64,000 bases of DNA. Origin: Armillaria gallica. Taxonomy: Eukaryota > Basidiomycota > Agaricomycetes > Agaricales > Physalacriaceae. The DNA is taken from contig JBANDB010000001.1 of NCBI GenBank assembly GCA_037576215.1, positions 1,364,001-1,428,000 on the forward strand. Direction: 5' to 3'. The translations under genes were made by a program, and so were the position numbers. The notes beneath the pieces are model-generated. The model searched no databases. It saw nothing but the letters and a program-made list of their open reading frames with translations, and had not been told where the DNA came from. Shown here piece by piece: positions 9,673-19,151 of the stretch; within the stretch, counting starts at the first letter, position 1, and the number at the start of each line of letters is the position of its first letter.

Positions 9673-12600
9673 TTATGGGATTTCTGTTGCTTCGTACGGC
9701 GATTTCGAGCTTGTCGAGGGGTCGTCGTTGCCACCAAACCAATCCCAGTCGAGTTCTTGGTCGTACCAAACTTTTCGACCAGTGAATGGGTTCGTATAGG
9801 ACTGCCAATCTCCTGTCTCTTGTTCGGTGCGATTCACTTTTTCTGCGAGGTATTTGTCGACTAGTTCATTGGCGTCCATGTCGTCTTCCTTTACCCAGCT
9901 GTTTGACTCTGGTCCATATCCTTTCCATTTGACGAAGTAGTCCGTAACCCAATGCCATGGGTCGCCAGCCTTTCCTCGGACCTTTCGGTCTCTATGGTCA
10001 AGTACATGCTCGATTTCATAGTGCTCCTCCCTGTCAATTAGGTCGGGTGGTGGCGGAGGCAGCTGTTCCTGGTTAGGGAATGCAGGTGGCGTGTAGGGCA
10101 TTAGGAGTGATTCGTTGAATACTGGATGGATGCGCCAGCCTGGCGGGAGTTTTAATTTATATGCCGAAGCTCCAATCTTGGCGATGATAGGGAAGGGGCC
10201 CGTTTTTTTGTCTGCAAGTTTTTTCTTCGGACGTGGAAGTGCCAGATTGCTCGTATCGAGCCACACTTTGTCTCCCACCGAGTAATCAACTGCAGGTCTT
10301 TTCTTTTTGTCGTATTGGGCTTTCATCTGGTCGGCGGCTTTTTCGAGTGCTTGCTTAGCCTCGGCATGGATTTTCTGTATATCTGAAACGAATGTGGAGG
10401 AGGCCGGTGTTCTAAAGGGTGCTCGGGGTCGTACGGCACCAGGGAGGACCTCGACGATATAGCCATGGGTGATCTCGAAGGGACTTTTACCCGTTGCGGA
10501 GTGGGCGCGGTTATTGTGAGAGAAAGCCGCGAGGGAGAGCCATTCCGCCCAGTCGTTCTGATGGTGATTGATGAAGATCCGGAGGTATTTTTCAACCTCC
10601 TGATTCACTCGCTCAGTTTGTCCGTCAGTTTGTGGGTGGTAGGCGGTGGATACGTTTGCCTTGATCTGTAGTAAGTCATAAAGGTCTTTCATGAACTTGG
10701 ATACAAACACGGAGCCTCGGTCGCTGATAACGACCTAGGGCATTCCGTGCTTGGCGTAGACTTCGTCTCGTAGAATTTTGGCCCACCCTTCCGATGACAT
10801 CTCTGTGGTACATGCGACAGGTATGATTTCTTTGGAGAAACGGTCGACGATCATTAGGATTGCGTCAAAACCATTGCTCCTTGGTAAACCAGTCACCATG
10901 TCAACGGAGATATGAGTCCAGGGTCGGGATGGAATGGCATTTGGATGAAGCGGCGCTGCCTTTGCTTGGGTGCTTGACTTGGTTCATTGGCACGTTTCGC
11001 AGCCGCGGACATAATCTTCTATGTCTTTTTTCATCCTAGGCCACCAATACTCTCGTAAGACGAGTTCTTTAGTCTTTTCAATGCCGGGGTGTCCCGCCGT
11101 GATGTGGTCATGAACTTGTGCGATTATTCGGCCTCGTAACACGTGGTCGGAAGGAACGTAGATGCGGGAATCGTAGTAGATTAACCCGTTATCCATTTTC
11201 AGTCCTTGGTCGTGGTTAAGGGAAGTCGCAATGTTCTTGTCCCATCGGTGGTGGTCGAGCGTGGCTTGCTTTATTTCGGAATGGGTTTCCTCGATAGTGG
11301 GCATGACTAGTGCCCGGAAGTGCTCGGGTTTGAGGACGATAACCTCATCGTTGTCCTCCTTTCCTTGCTCGTGATCTGCTCTGCGACTAAGTAAGTCGGC
11401 TTTCTTGTTTGCGGTTCCAGACTTGTGGTGCAGCGTAAAGTGATATTCGGCCAGCTCAGTGACCCATCGTGCTTGTCGCCGATTGAGTTTCTGGGGTTTT
11501 CGGAAATACTGGAGATTCTGGTGATCCGTCCATATTTTGAAGTCCTGAGCCGCACCCATTAGGTAGTGCCTCCACTCGTCGAGCGCGATCATTATTGCGA
11601 GCAGTTCCTTGTCGTAAATTTCATAATTTCGTTCTGTCGTGGTGAGGGATTTGGATAAAAATGCGACCGGGCGCCATTTTCCATCCTGCTCCTGCATCAA
11701 TACCGCACCTATCGCTCCCTCACTTGCATCCGCCTCTACGCGGAATTTTCCTTCCTCGGTGGGTATTGCCAATACCACCTCTTTGGCTAATAGGCGTTTT
11801 AATTCATCGAATGCGTCTTGTTGCGCTTTTCCCCACTTCCACGGATCGTTTCCTGTCAGCTGGGTCATCGGTTTGACGACTTTGCTGTATCCTTTGATGA
11901 AACGTCTGTAGAAGTTGGTAAAGCCTAAGAACGACTGGAGCTGTACTTTCTTGGTTGGTACAGGCCACTCCGCGATCCCTGCGATTTTGACTGGGTCCAT
12001 ACGGATGCTTCCTTCACTGATGATGACTCCGAGGTACTCCGTTTCCAAGGTTTCGAACTCACACTTCTCCGCTTTGAGGAATAGCTTGTTCTTTCGGAGA
12101 AGCCTTAGAACTTCGCGTGTGATGCGGCGATGTTCTTCCTTGGTCTTGGACATGATCAGGATGTCGTCGAGGTAAACAGTGATGGCGCCTGATGCAATGA
12201 GATTTTTGAAAATATCATTCATCATCCATTGGAAGGTGGCAGGCAAGTTGGTGAGCCCGAAGAACATAACCGTGGGTTCAAACAACCCGCGGTTAGTCCT
12301 GAACGCGGCTTTCCACTCGTCGCCGCTTTTGATGCACACATTGTTGTATCCCCATCGGACGTCGAGCTTGGAAAAATACTTGGCCCCCCGCAACTTGTCC
12401 ATTAGTTCTGAGATTAAAGGGAGTGGATAACGGTTTTTAATCGTCATCTCATTGAGCTTCCTATAATCCTGGACTGGTCGCAGCTTGCCATCCTTCTTTT
12501 TAACGAAGAAGAACGGTGAAGCCATGGGTGACTTAGATGGTCGTATTCGTCCACTCGAGAGGTTCTCGTCTAAGAACTTATCGAGTTCTGCTTGTTCGTT

Positions 12601-14742
12601 CCGGTTCAAAGGGTATACCTTGCAGTCTAGATTGGCGTTCGCATTTGGAGTAAGTTCGATGGCGTGGTCCCACGTCTTTGGGTCAGGAAGTTCATCGAAG
12701 CTGTCTTTGTCGAACAGATCGTTGAAATCCCGACACCATTCTGGGACCATTTCTTCGAACGTCTTAGTCTCTTTGTCTGCGTTGGCCGCGGCGGCTAAGT
12801 CATTGGCGTGATGCGCACGTATGAGAATAGCCCGCGTAAAATCTATTGCAAGGATAGTGTCCCCTTCTTCCAGTTCCTCGTCCCATTTGTCGTCAGGATC
12901 CGCATCAGGTAACGTGAATGGGTTTTTACGGCATTCGCACCGTGCAAACGTTAATCCTCCAGTCTTCCAATTGATGATCGGATTATGCCGGGCTAACCAA
13001 TCGTGACCAAGGAAGATCTCTTTATCACCGAGATCTGTTACGGCTAGATCTATTCGTTCAGAATGATCCCCGATTTTGAGTTCGATCTCGGCGTATTCGG
13101 TAATTGATCCTCCCGAGTTTTTGGTTCCGTCGGCATTATAGACTGGGATTGGGGCGGCTGTTGGTCGGGTTGAGATGTTATGTTGCTTAACGAATTTTTG
13201 ATTGATAGCGCTACTGGTGCATCCGCTGTCTACCAGCGCGGTTGTAGTGATATTGGGATGTGTCCCTGGAGCCCCAAGCATGACGGGGATCACCAGGTCT
13301 TTCCCTTTATCGCTTAGCGCGCTAATAAGTCGCTTTGGCTCCTGTAGCTCATGAAGCCACCAGAGCGCGTCGATTCGCTTCATCCCCCTCATTGCTTCGA
13401 TCATTGAGTCAACAACCTCCTCTGCGCGTGCCTTGTGAATCCAGTTTTTGAGGATTGCCTTTGCTTCCGACTCCGTTCGCGCTTGTACTACGCCACGTAG
13501 AGTCCACTCAGCTCCGAATGGTTTGAGCCATTCTCTATAGGTCTGTCCCTTTGTATAGGTTCAGGACAGTTGCGGGACCTCTTCAACCTTCGCGTCACCC
13601 CATACGGGCGCGACTACCGTCGGTGAGGTCACCGTATTTTCTAAGTCTAAAGGGGTTAAATTAGCGTTCTTGTTCATCATGAAACTGGTAATGTCCTTGT
13701 GGTCAGGTACTTCAATTAAAGCTACCTGATGCCCCCTTTGCACTGCCTGGGCGCTAGCAGCTTCCAAACCTGCGGCTTTCTGGTTGGTCGTGGAACGGGA
13801 GTAGCTTTCTGCGAAGGTGTCACTCCTGAGAGGAGTGACGAGGTGGGCTGACACTACTGCACAACGATTGCCTGCGCTTCTCACCGTTGAGTAGCAGTCG
13901 CCTTCACCTGGTTCCTTCGAGCCCATCTCTGTGATGACCGGGATCCTCGTTTCATTCGGCGTTCCCCCTTCGTCAGGTCGCCCTTCGCCACGATAGGCAT
14001 TGGCAACTGATCGGGGGCACTTACCTGACTCCGGTTCGTCCTCTTGGTTCTTCAGGATCGAGAGCAAATAGACCCTCGCGTCCCTCGTCTTGTCTAATGT
14101 TGCCTTCGTTAGGGCCCATGATCCAGTGTTGCGGGAGCTGGCCTCCGTTGCTATCTCCAAAGCCCCGTCGTGGGATTTACACTTTGGTAGCCCGTGAGCA
14201 CTCTCTTTTACCAGAGGAGGTTTCGCCGAAGCTATTTCCTCGAAACTCCCTGCGCGGCAGGGACTCCGTAGAGATGCGATTTCAGTGAGGGGACGTTTAC
14301 GTGGGAGCATAGCTGTCTGCCCTCCTGCCCCATCCGGTCGAACATTCGTCACTGCGGCTTGAAACTCCCCAAGGGAAGGCCTCGACTGGTGCTTCGCCGT
14401 TATGATGGGTGGCGATCTGGTGGTCGCCTTGCCGTCCGCTTTCGCCTGTAATAGGTTACTTGCCAAACGCTGAGCCGGTAGCTCGGTGACTACCGCGCTC
14501 GTTCCTGGAATCGTCGACAGTCCAACTGTCTTGATTATCACTTCGTTAGGCGTAGAAAGGGTCGCTTCGTTAGGCGTAGATAAGACCGCTTCGTTAGGCG
14601 GAATGTGATTCTGAGAGTTTAGTTTCTGGTCTGATTGCGAAGTCGCGGGTATATTCGAATGCGTGGTGGATACTACAGGCAATATATAAGTACAATCATA
14701 AGATGCGATAGGCGTACCAGCCGAAACTAATCCCTGGGCCAC
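9673..14742 (-). pseudogene. Retroelement pol: protease, RT, RNase H, integrase, chromodomain; three in-frame stops
   Basis: One reading frame runs from about 14775 to 9673 and is broken only by stops at 13561-13563 (TGA), 10984-10986 (TGA) and 10735-10737 (TAG). The first 400 codons are a low-complexity linker with PNEA-type repeats. Then come an aspartic protease (ALVDSGCTSS), reverse transcriptase with YLDD at 12161-12178, RNase H (EADASEGAIGAVLMQ), the integrase zinc finger (HDHITAGHPG to CETCQ), the DDE core (SVDMVTGLP, then VISDRGSVF, TDGQTERVNQ) and a chromodomain (YEIEHVLDHR to YFVKWKGYGPESNSW). All three stops can be reached by one C-to-T change on the coding strand. This copy therefore cannot make integrase without suppression. 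Confidence 0.92.
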
Positions 14743-14762
14743 CGAATAGACTGAATCATCAT

Positions 14763-16220
14763 CTAGACGGCGGTCTCTTTTACCTCCTCAATCGTTGAGA
14801 GGTTTTCCTTGTGGTCCCAGTAGGTATTTACGCGTCGTAAAGACTCTGCTCGGGTCTTGGGCGCGGTGGGGCAATCGCGCTTGATGTGGCCCTTTTTGCC
14901 ACATCCATAGCATGTGAACGTGTCAATGTTCATTGGTTGTCCGCATCCTCCGTATGTTGTCCCTGTAACCGTACTTGTTGTTGGCACAGGGGCTCTAGTT
15001 TGACCACCCTGTACAGGTGTGGTCATCTTCTGTGGTCGGGCTGATGGCCCTATTGTTCCTTCTGCCTGCTTGAGGCGCCAATTGAGATCGATCCGGAGGA
15101 GGCGAGCCTTCCATGCTGGGTAATCGACTGGTACATCCCCATCCGACGAGTATATGGTGTTTTTACTCGACTGGCGGGCGGCTTTCTTGATCTGTTGAAG
15201 CATTATCTGGTCATTATTGCGTACCCCAGCATGATAGGCCAGTTCTTCAAAGATCTGGAAGAACTTGTCGCCGTCCTTGTGCTCCGATTGCTTTAGCCTT
15301 TCCCACTGCGCATACTTTAGTTGCGAGTCAGCATCCTTCCAGAACCTTTTGTTGAGCTCCGACTGGAACTCGTCATAGGTTGGATATTTCTGTTCGCCGT
15401 CCACGGTTTTTCCTATAACTTTAGCACACAACTGCCACCACCTTCCAGCGTCTCCTGCGAGTCGTGAGACACAGAAGACGACTCTATGCGGGTGCTGGCG
15501 GAAATGTCGGTTAAAGACATCAAAGTGTAATTCGCACTTCAGGAAGAAGCGAGCGATGTCGTCCGAGTCCCCTGTAAAGTCGTCAACTTCTTTCAAGATT
15601 TTCGGCTTGAAGTCGTCGTAGGGGGCTGTCGCTCCAGCTTGCAATTCCCAAGGTATCGGTGGATCTGGCATTGCAGGAGGTGCCGGGAATCGTGGTAGTA
15701 CTACCCGTACCAAGGGGGCGGGAGGTGGCTGTGCTGGTTGTCCGCCACCTCCACCGCCTCCACCGCCTCCATGACCGCCACCGGCAAAAGGTAGGTACCC
15801 AGGTTGGTACGTTCCTGGTGCCGCTTGTCTGGTGGCGTAAACAAATGTGTTAGTGACTCGGGGAGGTGCTACCGGGGGCTCATCTGGCATCGGTTCCTGG
15901 ATCTCGATTTCCTGTGCGGCTTCTTCGTAAGGGAGAAAAGTTTCCAATACGGCATCCGGGTGTATTTCGTTCCATAGGAGGCGAGCATTTCGCTCCGCCT
16001 CATACTGCAGAATCTCATCGGCTGGGAGACCTGCCTGTTTCCTAATAAAATAATCGTTCCCGGCTTGGGTTCTTCCCCAAACCGCAGCGAATGGTAACTC
16101 GTAGGCAAAATAATTATAGATATCAACATAGTCTGCTTGCCTTAGCAACGCAGGAATGGGGATTGAGGGGTCATCGTCTGTTTCGTTATAAAATTTGATG
16201 GCATCAGTTAGCGTCATCAT
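14763..16220 (-). CDS. Gag polyprotein with CCHC zinc knuckle
   Basis: From the double ATG at 16220 this frame gives 485 residues. The capsid-type region includes ILKEVDDFTGDSDDIARFFL, HRVVFCVSRLAGDAGRWWQL and YDEFQSELNKRF, followed by a CCHC knuckle CYGCGKKGHIKRDC at 14871-14912. A glycine-rich run lies near the middle. The same frame is open upstream to about 17100 but has no ATG until 16985, so a longer Gag made by frameshift from the leader ORF cannot be excluded. Pol follows in the -1 frame, overlapping the Gag stop, which suggests -1 frameshifting. No canonical slippery heptamer is obvious around GTAAAAGAGACC. Confidence 0.85.
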   Translation of the reverse strand: MMTLTDAIKFYNETDDDPSIPIPALLRQADYVDIYNYFAYELPFAAVWGRTQAGNDYFIRKQAGLPADEILQYEAERNARLLWNEIHPDAVLETFLPYEEAAQEIEIQEPMPDEPPVAPPRVTNTFVYATRQAAPGTYQPGYLPFAGGGHGGGGGGGGGGQPAQPPPAPLVRVVLPRFPAPPAMPDPPIPWELQAGATAPYDDFKPKILKEVDDFTGDSDDIARFFLKCELHFDVFNRHFRQHPHRVVFCVSRLAGDAGRWWQLCAKVIGKTVDGEQKYPTYDEFQSELNKRFWKDADSQLKYAQWERLKQSEHKDGDKFFQIFEELAYHAGVRNNDQIMLQQIKKAARQSSKNTIYSSDGDVPVDYPAWKARLLRIDLNWRLKQAEGTIGPSARPQKMTTPVQGGQTRAPVPTTSTVTGTTYGGCGQPMNIDTFTCYGCGKKGHIKRDCPTAPKTRAESLRRVNTYWDHKENLSTIEEVKETAV

Positions 16221-17154
16221 CACTGGGGTAGTAGGGCGACTGCTCGCGCGTCTGCTCGGAGGTCGACTCGGGGATTCCATCGATCGTGACCCTCGGGAAA
16301 GGGGTAGGGGGACGTGCTGGTGGTCGCTTGACGATGGTCGACTCGCTATGCTCCTCTGGTGGTCGCGTGAACTCGGGTGGTGGCTGAGGTCGCTCCCTGA
16401 ATCGCTGGGCGAGCTGCTCCCAAGCACTTGCTCGAGGGGGTCGGAGGGGAGACCTTCGAGGCTGTGCTCGCCAACCACTACGCCTGGGGTTCGAGGGACC
16501 GGCGACGGGTTCATTGACCTGTACAGGCTCGAGTGACGGCTCGCTGGTCTGGACAGAGTGATGGGGCGGGTTGCGGACAGGAGCGGGGAAGTAGGCGCTG
16601 TAGGGGGTGTTGAGATTATCCCAGAGCTCGCTGGTAGTGACACCGGCTGCGGGTGTTGGAGTATCGGTGGTTGCGATGGGTCGAGTGTCGCGGCCCATGT
16701 TTGATCTCCTCCCATGGTTGGCTCGGGAGTGTGTGCCGGGTGAGGGAGTTCGAGGGACAAACGTGGCATAGTAGGAAGCGGGATACTCGGAGGTGATGTC
16801 GACATCTGCTGGACCCCTTCTGGGAGGGGTAATAGAGCTTCCCTCCGGGAGCGCGGTAGAAGTTGACTCAGAAACGTCGACCTCCTCCTGGTCGGCTCGC
16901 TGTCCAGGGAAGTCGTGGATTGGGATCGGTCGGCGAGGTACGGATGTGACGGGTTGGGGTGGCCGCTGCTCGAGCGGGATGCCATTGGTATTATCTGTAG
17001 TGACTGGGGAGGTGTGGTGCGCCTCTTCTTGTCGTTGTAGTCGTAGCTGCCTTGTTCTGTAGCGGAACCTGATGGCAAGAATGAGGGTAAGGGAGACGAG
17101 GGTGGCGCTTGGTATTCCTAGTGCGATGGCAATAATACGAGCGTCGTCCTCCAT
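16204..17154 (-). CDS. Retroelement leader ORF: predicted single-pass membrane, proline-rich protein
   Basis: A 316-aa frame begins with the first ATG after the primer site (MEDDARIIAI). Residues about 7-30 form a hydrophobic stretch (IIAIALGIPSATLVSLTLIL) followed by a basic cluster (RFRYRTRQLRLQRQ), typical of an N-terminal membrane anchor with positive-inside residues. The rest is disordered, rich in Pro, Ser, Thr and Arg. It ends PYYPSDDDAN. Its stop codon lies 14 bases after the start of two consecutive ATGs that open the Gag frame (16220 and 16217), so the frames overlap by 17 bases. The Gag frame is also open, without ATG, over most of this ORF. I do not know a named family for it. Role unknown. 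Confidence 0.6.
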   Translation of the reverse strand: MEDDARIIAIALGIPSATLVSLTLILAIRFRYRTRQLRLQRQEEAHHTSPVTTDNTNGIPLEQRPPQPVTSVPRRPIPIHDFPGQRADQEEVDVSESTSTALPEGSSITPPRRGPADVDITSEYPASYYATFVPRTPSPGTHSRANHGRRSNMGRDTRPIATTDTPTPAAGVTTSELWDNLNTPYSAYFPAPVRNPPHHSVQTSEPSLEPVQVNEPVAGPSNPRRSGWRAQPRRSPLRPPRASAWEQLAQRFRERPQPPPEFTRPPEEHSESTIVKRPPARPPTPFPRVTIDGIPESTSEQTREQSPYYPSDDDAN

Positions 17155-17180
17155 GGGGTTCTGAGGCAGAATCAGTAAAG

Positions 17181-17195
17181 CTAGCTTTGAGCTAA
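17181..17195 (-). other. Primer-binding site of the self-priming type
   Basis: One base inside the 5' LTR boundary lies a 15-nt sequence (element sense TTAGCTCAAAGCTAG). It is an exact reverse complement of the element-sense sequence at 17347-17361 inside the LTR. That LTR site starts about 33 nt past the TATA box, where the RNA should begin. This is the arrangement of Tf1/sushi elements, in which the RNA's own 5' end primes reverse transcription. I saw no plain tRNA complement here. Confidence 0.75.
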
Positions 17196-17196
17196 T

Positions 17197-17766
17197 TGTA
17201 AGACCCGAACTTCAATCAAAGGTGAATAGATCAGCTGTATCGCGTTCATACAGTCACCGTCTAGCCCTTGTGATGATTGACGCCCAAGACTCACTTTAGG
17301 AGCTCTTAGCAGTAGATAAAGGAGTGTGTTTCGGTATGAATAAACTTTAGCTCAAAGCTAGGGAAATACAGGCTTTGAGTAAGCTACTTATATACTAAAG
17401 TGAGGGTCTGTAAATGGTACTAAGAAGTGACTACCGTGTTAGAAAGTGAATAAGCCGATTACACGGTAACCGAGAAATGGTACTAAGAAGTGACTACCAT
17501 GTTAGAAAGTGAATAAGCCAAATACACGGTAGCCAAGAATAACACGTATCCAGTACGCGTTTAGCACACATCGCTTCGTGTCTGGCACACGGGTCATTGA
17601 TACCCCTTTGTCGAGTACACGTCAACCGAGCTTGTGACGTGATAGCGATGTGAAGATTTATGAAGACTCTCCGAGAGTCGCGGGTCTAAAGATCGTGGGT
17701 GAGTAAGCATCTTATCTTATCTTCCAAAGATTAGATAAGATGCTTGAAAACGAATAAATCGTAACA
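17197..17766 (-). repeat. 5' LTR (right copy)
   Basis: It is 570 bp and a match to the left LTR. In the element's sense it contains the promoter TATA box (17387-17394) and the predicted RNA start. The internal 63-bp units begin at 17412 and 17475. Confidence 0.97.
17387..17394 (-). promoter_or_regulatory. LTR promoter TATA box
   Basis: TATATAAG in the element's sense, about 33 bases before the self-priming sequence. The same box is present in the left LTR. Confidence 0.65.
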
Positions 17767-17771
17767 CCAAT
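17767..17771. repeat. Target site duplication, right
   Basis: CCAAT directly follows the right LTR and matches 8730-8734. It also encodes the end of the interrupted HET codon series. Confidence 0.95.
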
Positions 17772-17837
17772 GAAGCAGGATGGAACCAGTTAAGAGGTTT
17801 GCATATTGTTGAAATGTGTCGTAACATTCTTGTTTGA
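17772..17837 (+). other. Severed 3' end of the HET coding sequence
   Basis: If the element and one CCAAT are removed, the HET frame passes from codon 557 straight into this stretch and runs 21 more codons to TGA at 17835-17837. No stop or shift occurs, which supports the insertion model. It is now cut off from its gene. Confidence 0.85.
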
Positions 17838-18085
17838 GCACACAAATTGTCATGGACAGTGCTAGCAAGATACAAAAATCACTCTTCCAATTACAGCTAT
17901 CATCCTCATCACTGTCAGAATCTTCACACAACTTCAATATTGTCCAATCTGATATCATGATCCACCCTTACATCTGAGTCGCAAATGACATAGTTTTAGT
18001 GAATGCTTAACTCAGACCTTCAGCAGCATGAACTTCAACTTGACACTGGTTGACAGCCAGGTTCCGTATTGGCACCCAATCTGTC

Positions 18086-18093
18086 GTGTTGAA
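18086..18093. repeat. hAT target site duplication, left
   Basis: GTGTTGAA, repeated exactly at 19144-19151 on the other side of the element. Confidence 0.9.
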
Positions 18094-19143
18094 TAGGGAT
18101 GTCCACCATACCCGTATACGGGTATGGCCATAAAGTTGACAGGCACTTGACGGGTATGGGTGACCCATACCTGTACTGTAATGGCCTATCCAAGAGTGCT
18201 CAACGGTATGGTATGGTGTACGGTACGGCTGTAATACGGTACTACAGGTAATATGGACAGCTTCCAAAAGATTTCTGGTGAGGCAAGCGTAGTAGCCAGC
18301 GAAGAATCAGTGTAAAAGCCTGTGAAGGGGGGCATTACGCACTAATCATTGTTCAAAGTGACGTTAATAGCCATGTGACCTCCGAATACCTACCAGATGA
18401 ATACACATGGTTGAGAGGTACAGCAGAACCTGATGTTATAGTTCTCGCAGATCATTGACAGGTATCTTACATCTGAGTTCACTTACCAGAGATGCAAATG
18501 AGCACACCAGGCACATAGGAACATACAGAAAACATGGCAAGGAGCATGTCCAATACATGGCCAGATATCTCAGTGTATGGCTGTCCCGACAGAACTCGGA
18601 AAGGGGATAGGTAAAGTTCAAGGATTGAATTAAGCTGAACTTCATTGTCCTTGAGGAGCTGGGAACTTATGGAGTAAAGTCCAGAGTTTACAATGAGGAA
18701 GGGCAAGCTTAGATGTATAGAATTCGCCTAGACGTTCGAGCGCGAGAGGAACACGATCAGGAAAGCAATGCAAATTAAGAAATGAAAGCCTCAGACAATT
18801 GAGCAGAGTCAGCAGACAGCACTAGGGATCTGGACGAAGCAGCAGTTGAATTTAATCATCGTATATGTTGAGGGCGACGCTCTGAAGGAGTTATTTTTAA
18901 GGGAAGCACATCTACGTGACTGAATGTGGCAATGGAAGGAAGCGGCACACAACCACTTCTATAGCCCAAAAGAGATGTCGTATTTATGGCCGTAAAACCG
19001 TATTACGCTACGGGTTTTACGGGCCACATCCGTACCGTAACCCGTACCGTAAACCAGAAGTCTGAGGGCCTGACGGTACGGGTATGGTCCCGTATATACG
19101 GCACCCGTATTCACCGTATATACGGGGACGGTGGGCATCCCTA
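18094..19143. mobile_element. Non-autonomous hAT-type DNA transposon
   Basis: A 1,050-bp element with terminal inverted repeats TAGGGATG(T/C)CCACC and an imperfect extension into CCCGTATA. It is flanked by an 8-bp direct repeat GTGTTGAA (18086-18093 and 19144-19151). Eight-base target duplications and TAGGG ends fit the hAT superfamily. Both ends carry many CCGTA/TACGG words, as in hAT subterminal regions. There is no transposase frame, so it must have been moved by a related full element. It sits in the C-terminal region of BRR2-like copy B. Confidence 0.88.
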
Positions 19144-19151
19144 GTGTTGAA
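19144..19151. repeat. hAT target site duplication, right
   Basis: GTGTTGAA, matching 18086-18093. Confidence 0.9.

Larger units (their letters stand above)
8735..17766 (-). mobile_element. Ty3/gypsy chromovirus LTR retrotransposon, complete but mutated
   Basis: A 9,032-bp element lies on the minus strand. It has 570-bp LTRs with TG...CA ends (plus-strand sense TGTAAGACCC to CGTAACA) and a 5-bp target duplication CCAAT on both sides. The order is 5' LTR, self-complementary primer site, small membrane-type ORF, Gag with zinc knuckle, protease, reverse transcriptase, RNase H, integrase, chromodomain, polypurine tract and 3' LTR. RT before integrase plus a C-terminal chromodomain places it among chromoviruses. 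The LTRs differ at only five bases, so insertion was recent. Three in-frame stops in pol make this copy inactive on its own. It lies inside the coding sequence of the HET gene. Confidence 0.95.

Noticed and set aside
11639..12811. Several plus-strand frames of 80-110 codons inside the retroelement
   Set aside because: Antisense to reverse transcriptase and RNase H; no independent motif.
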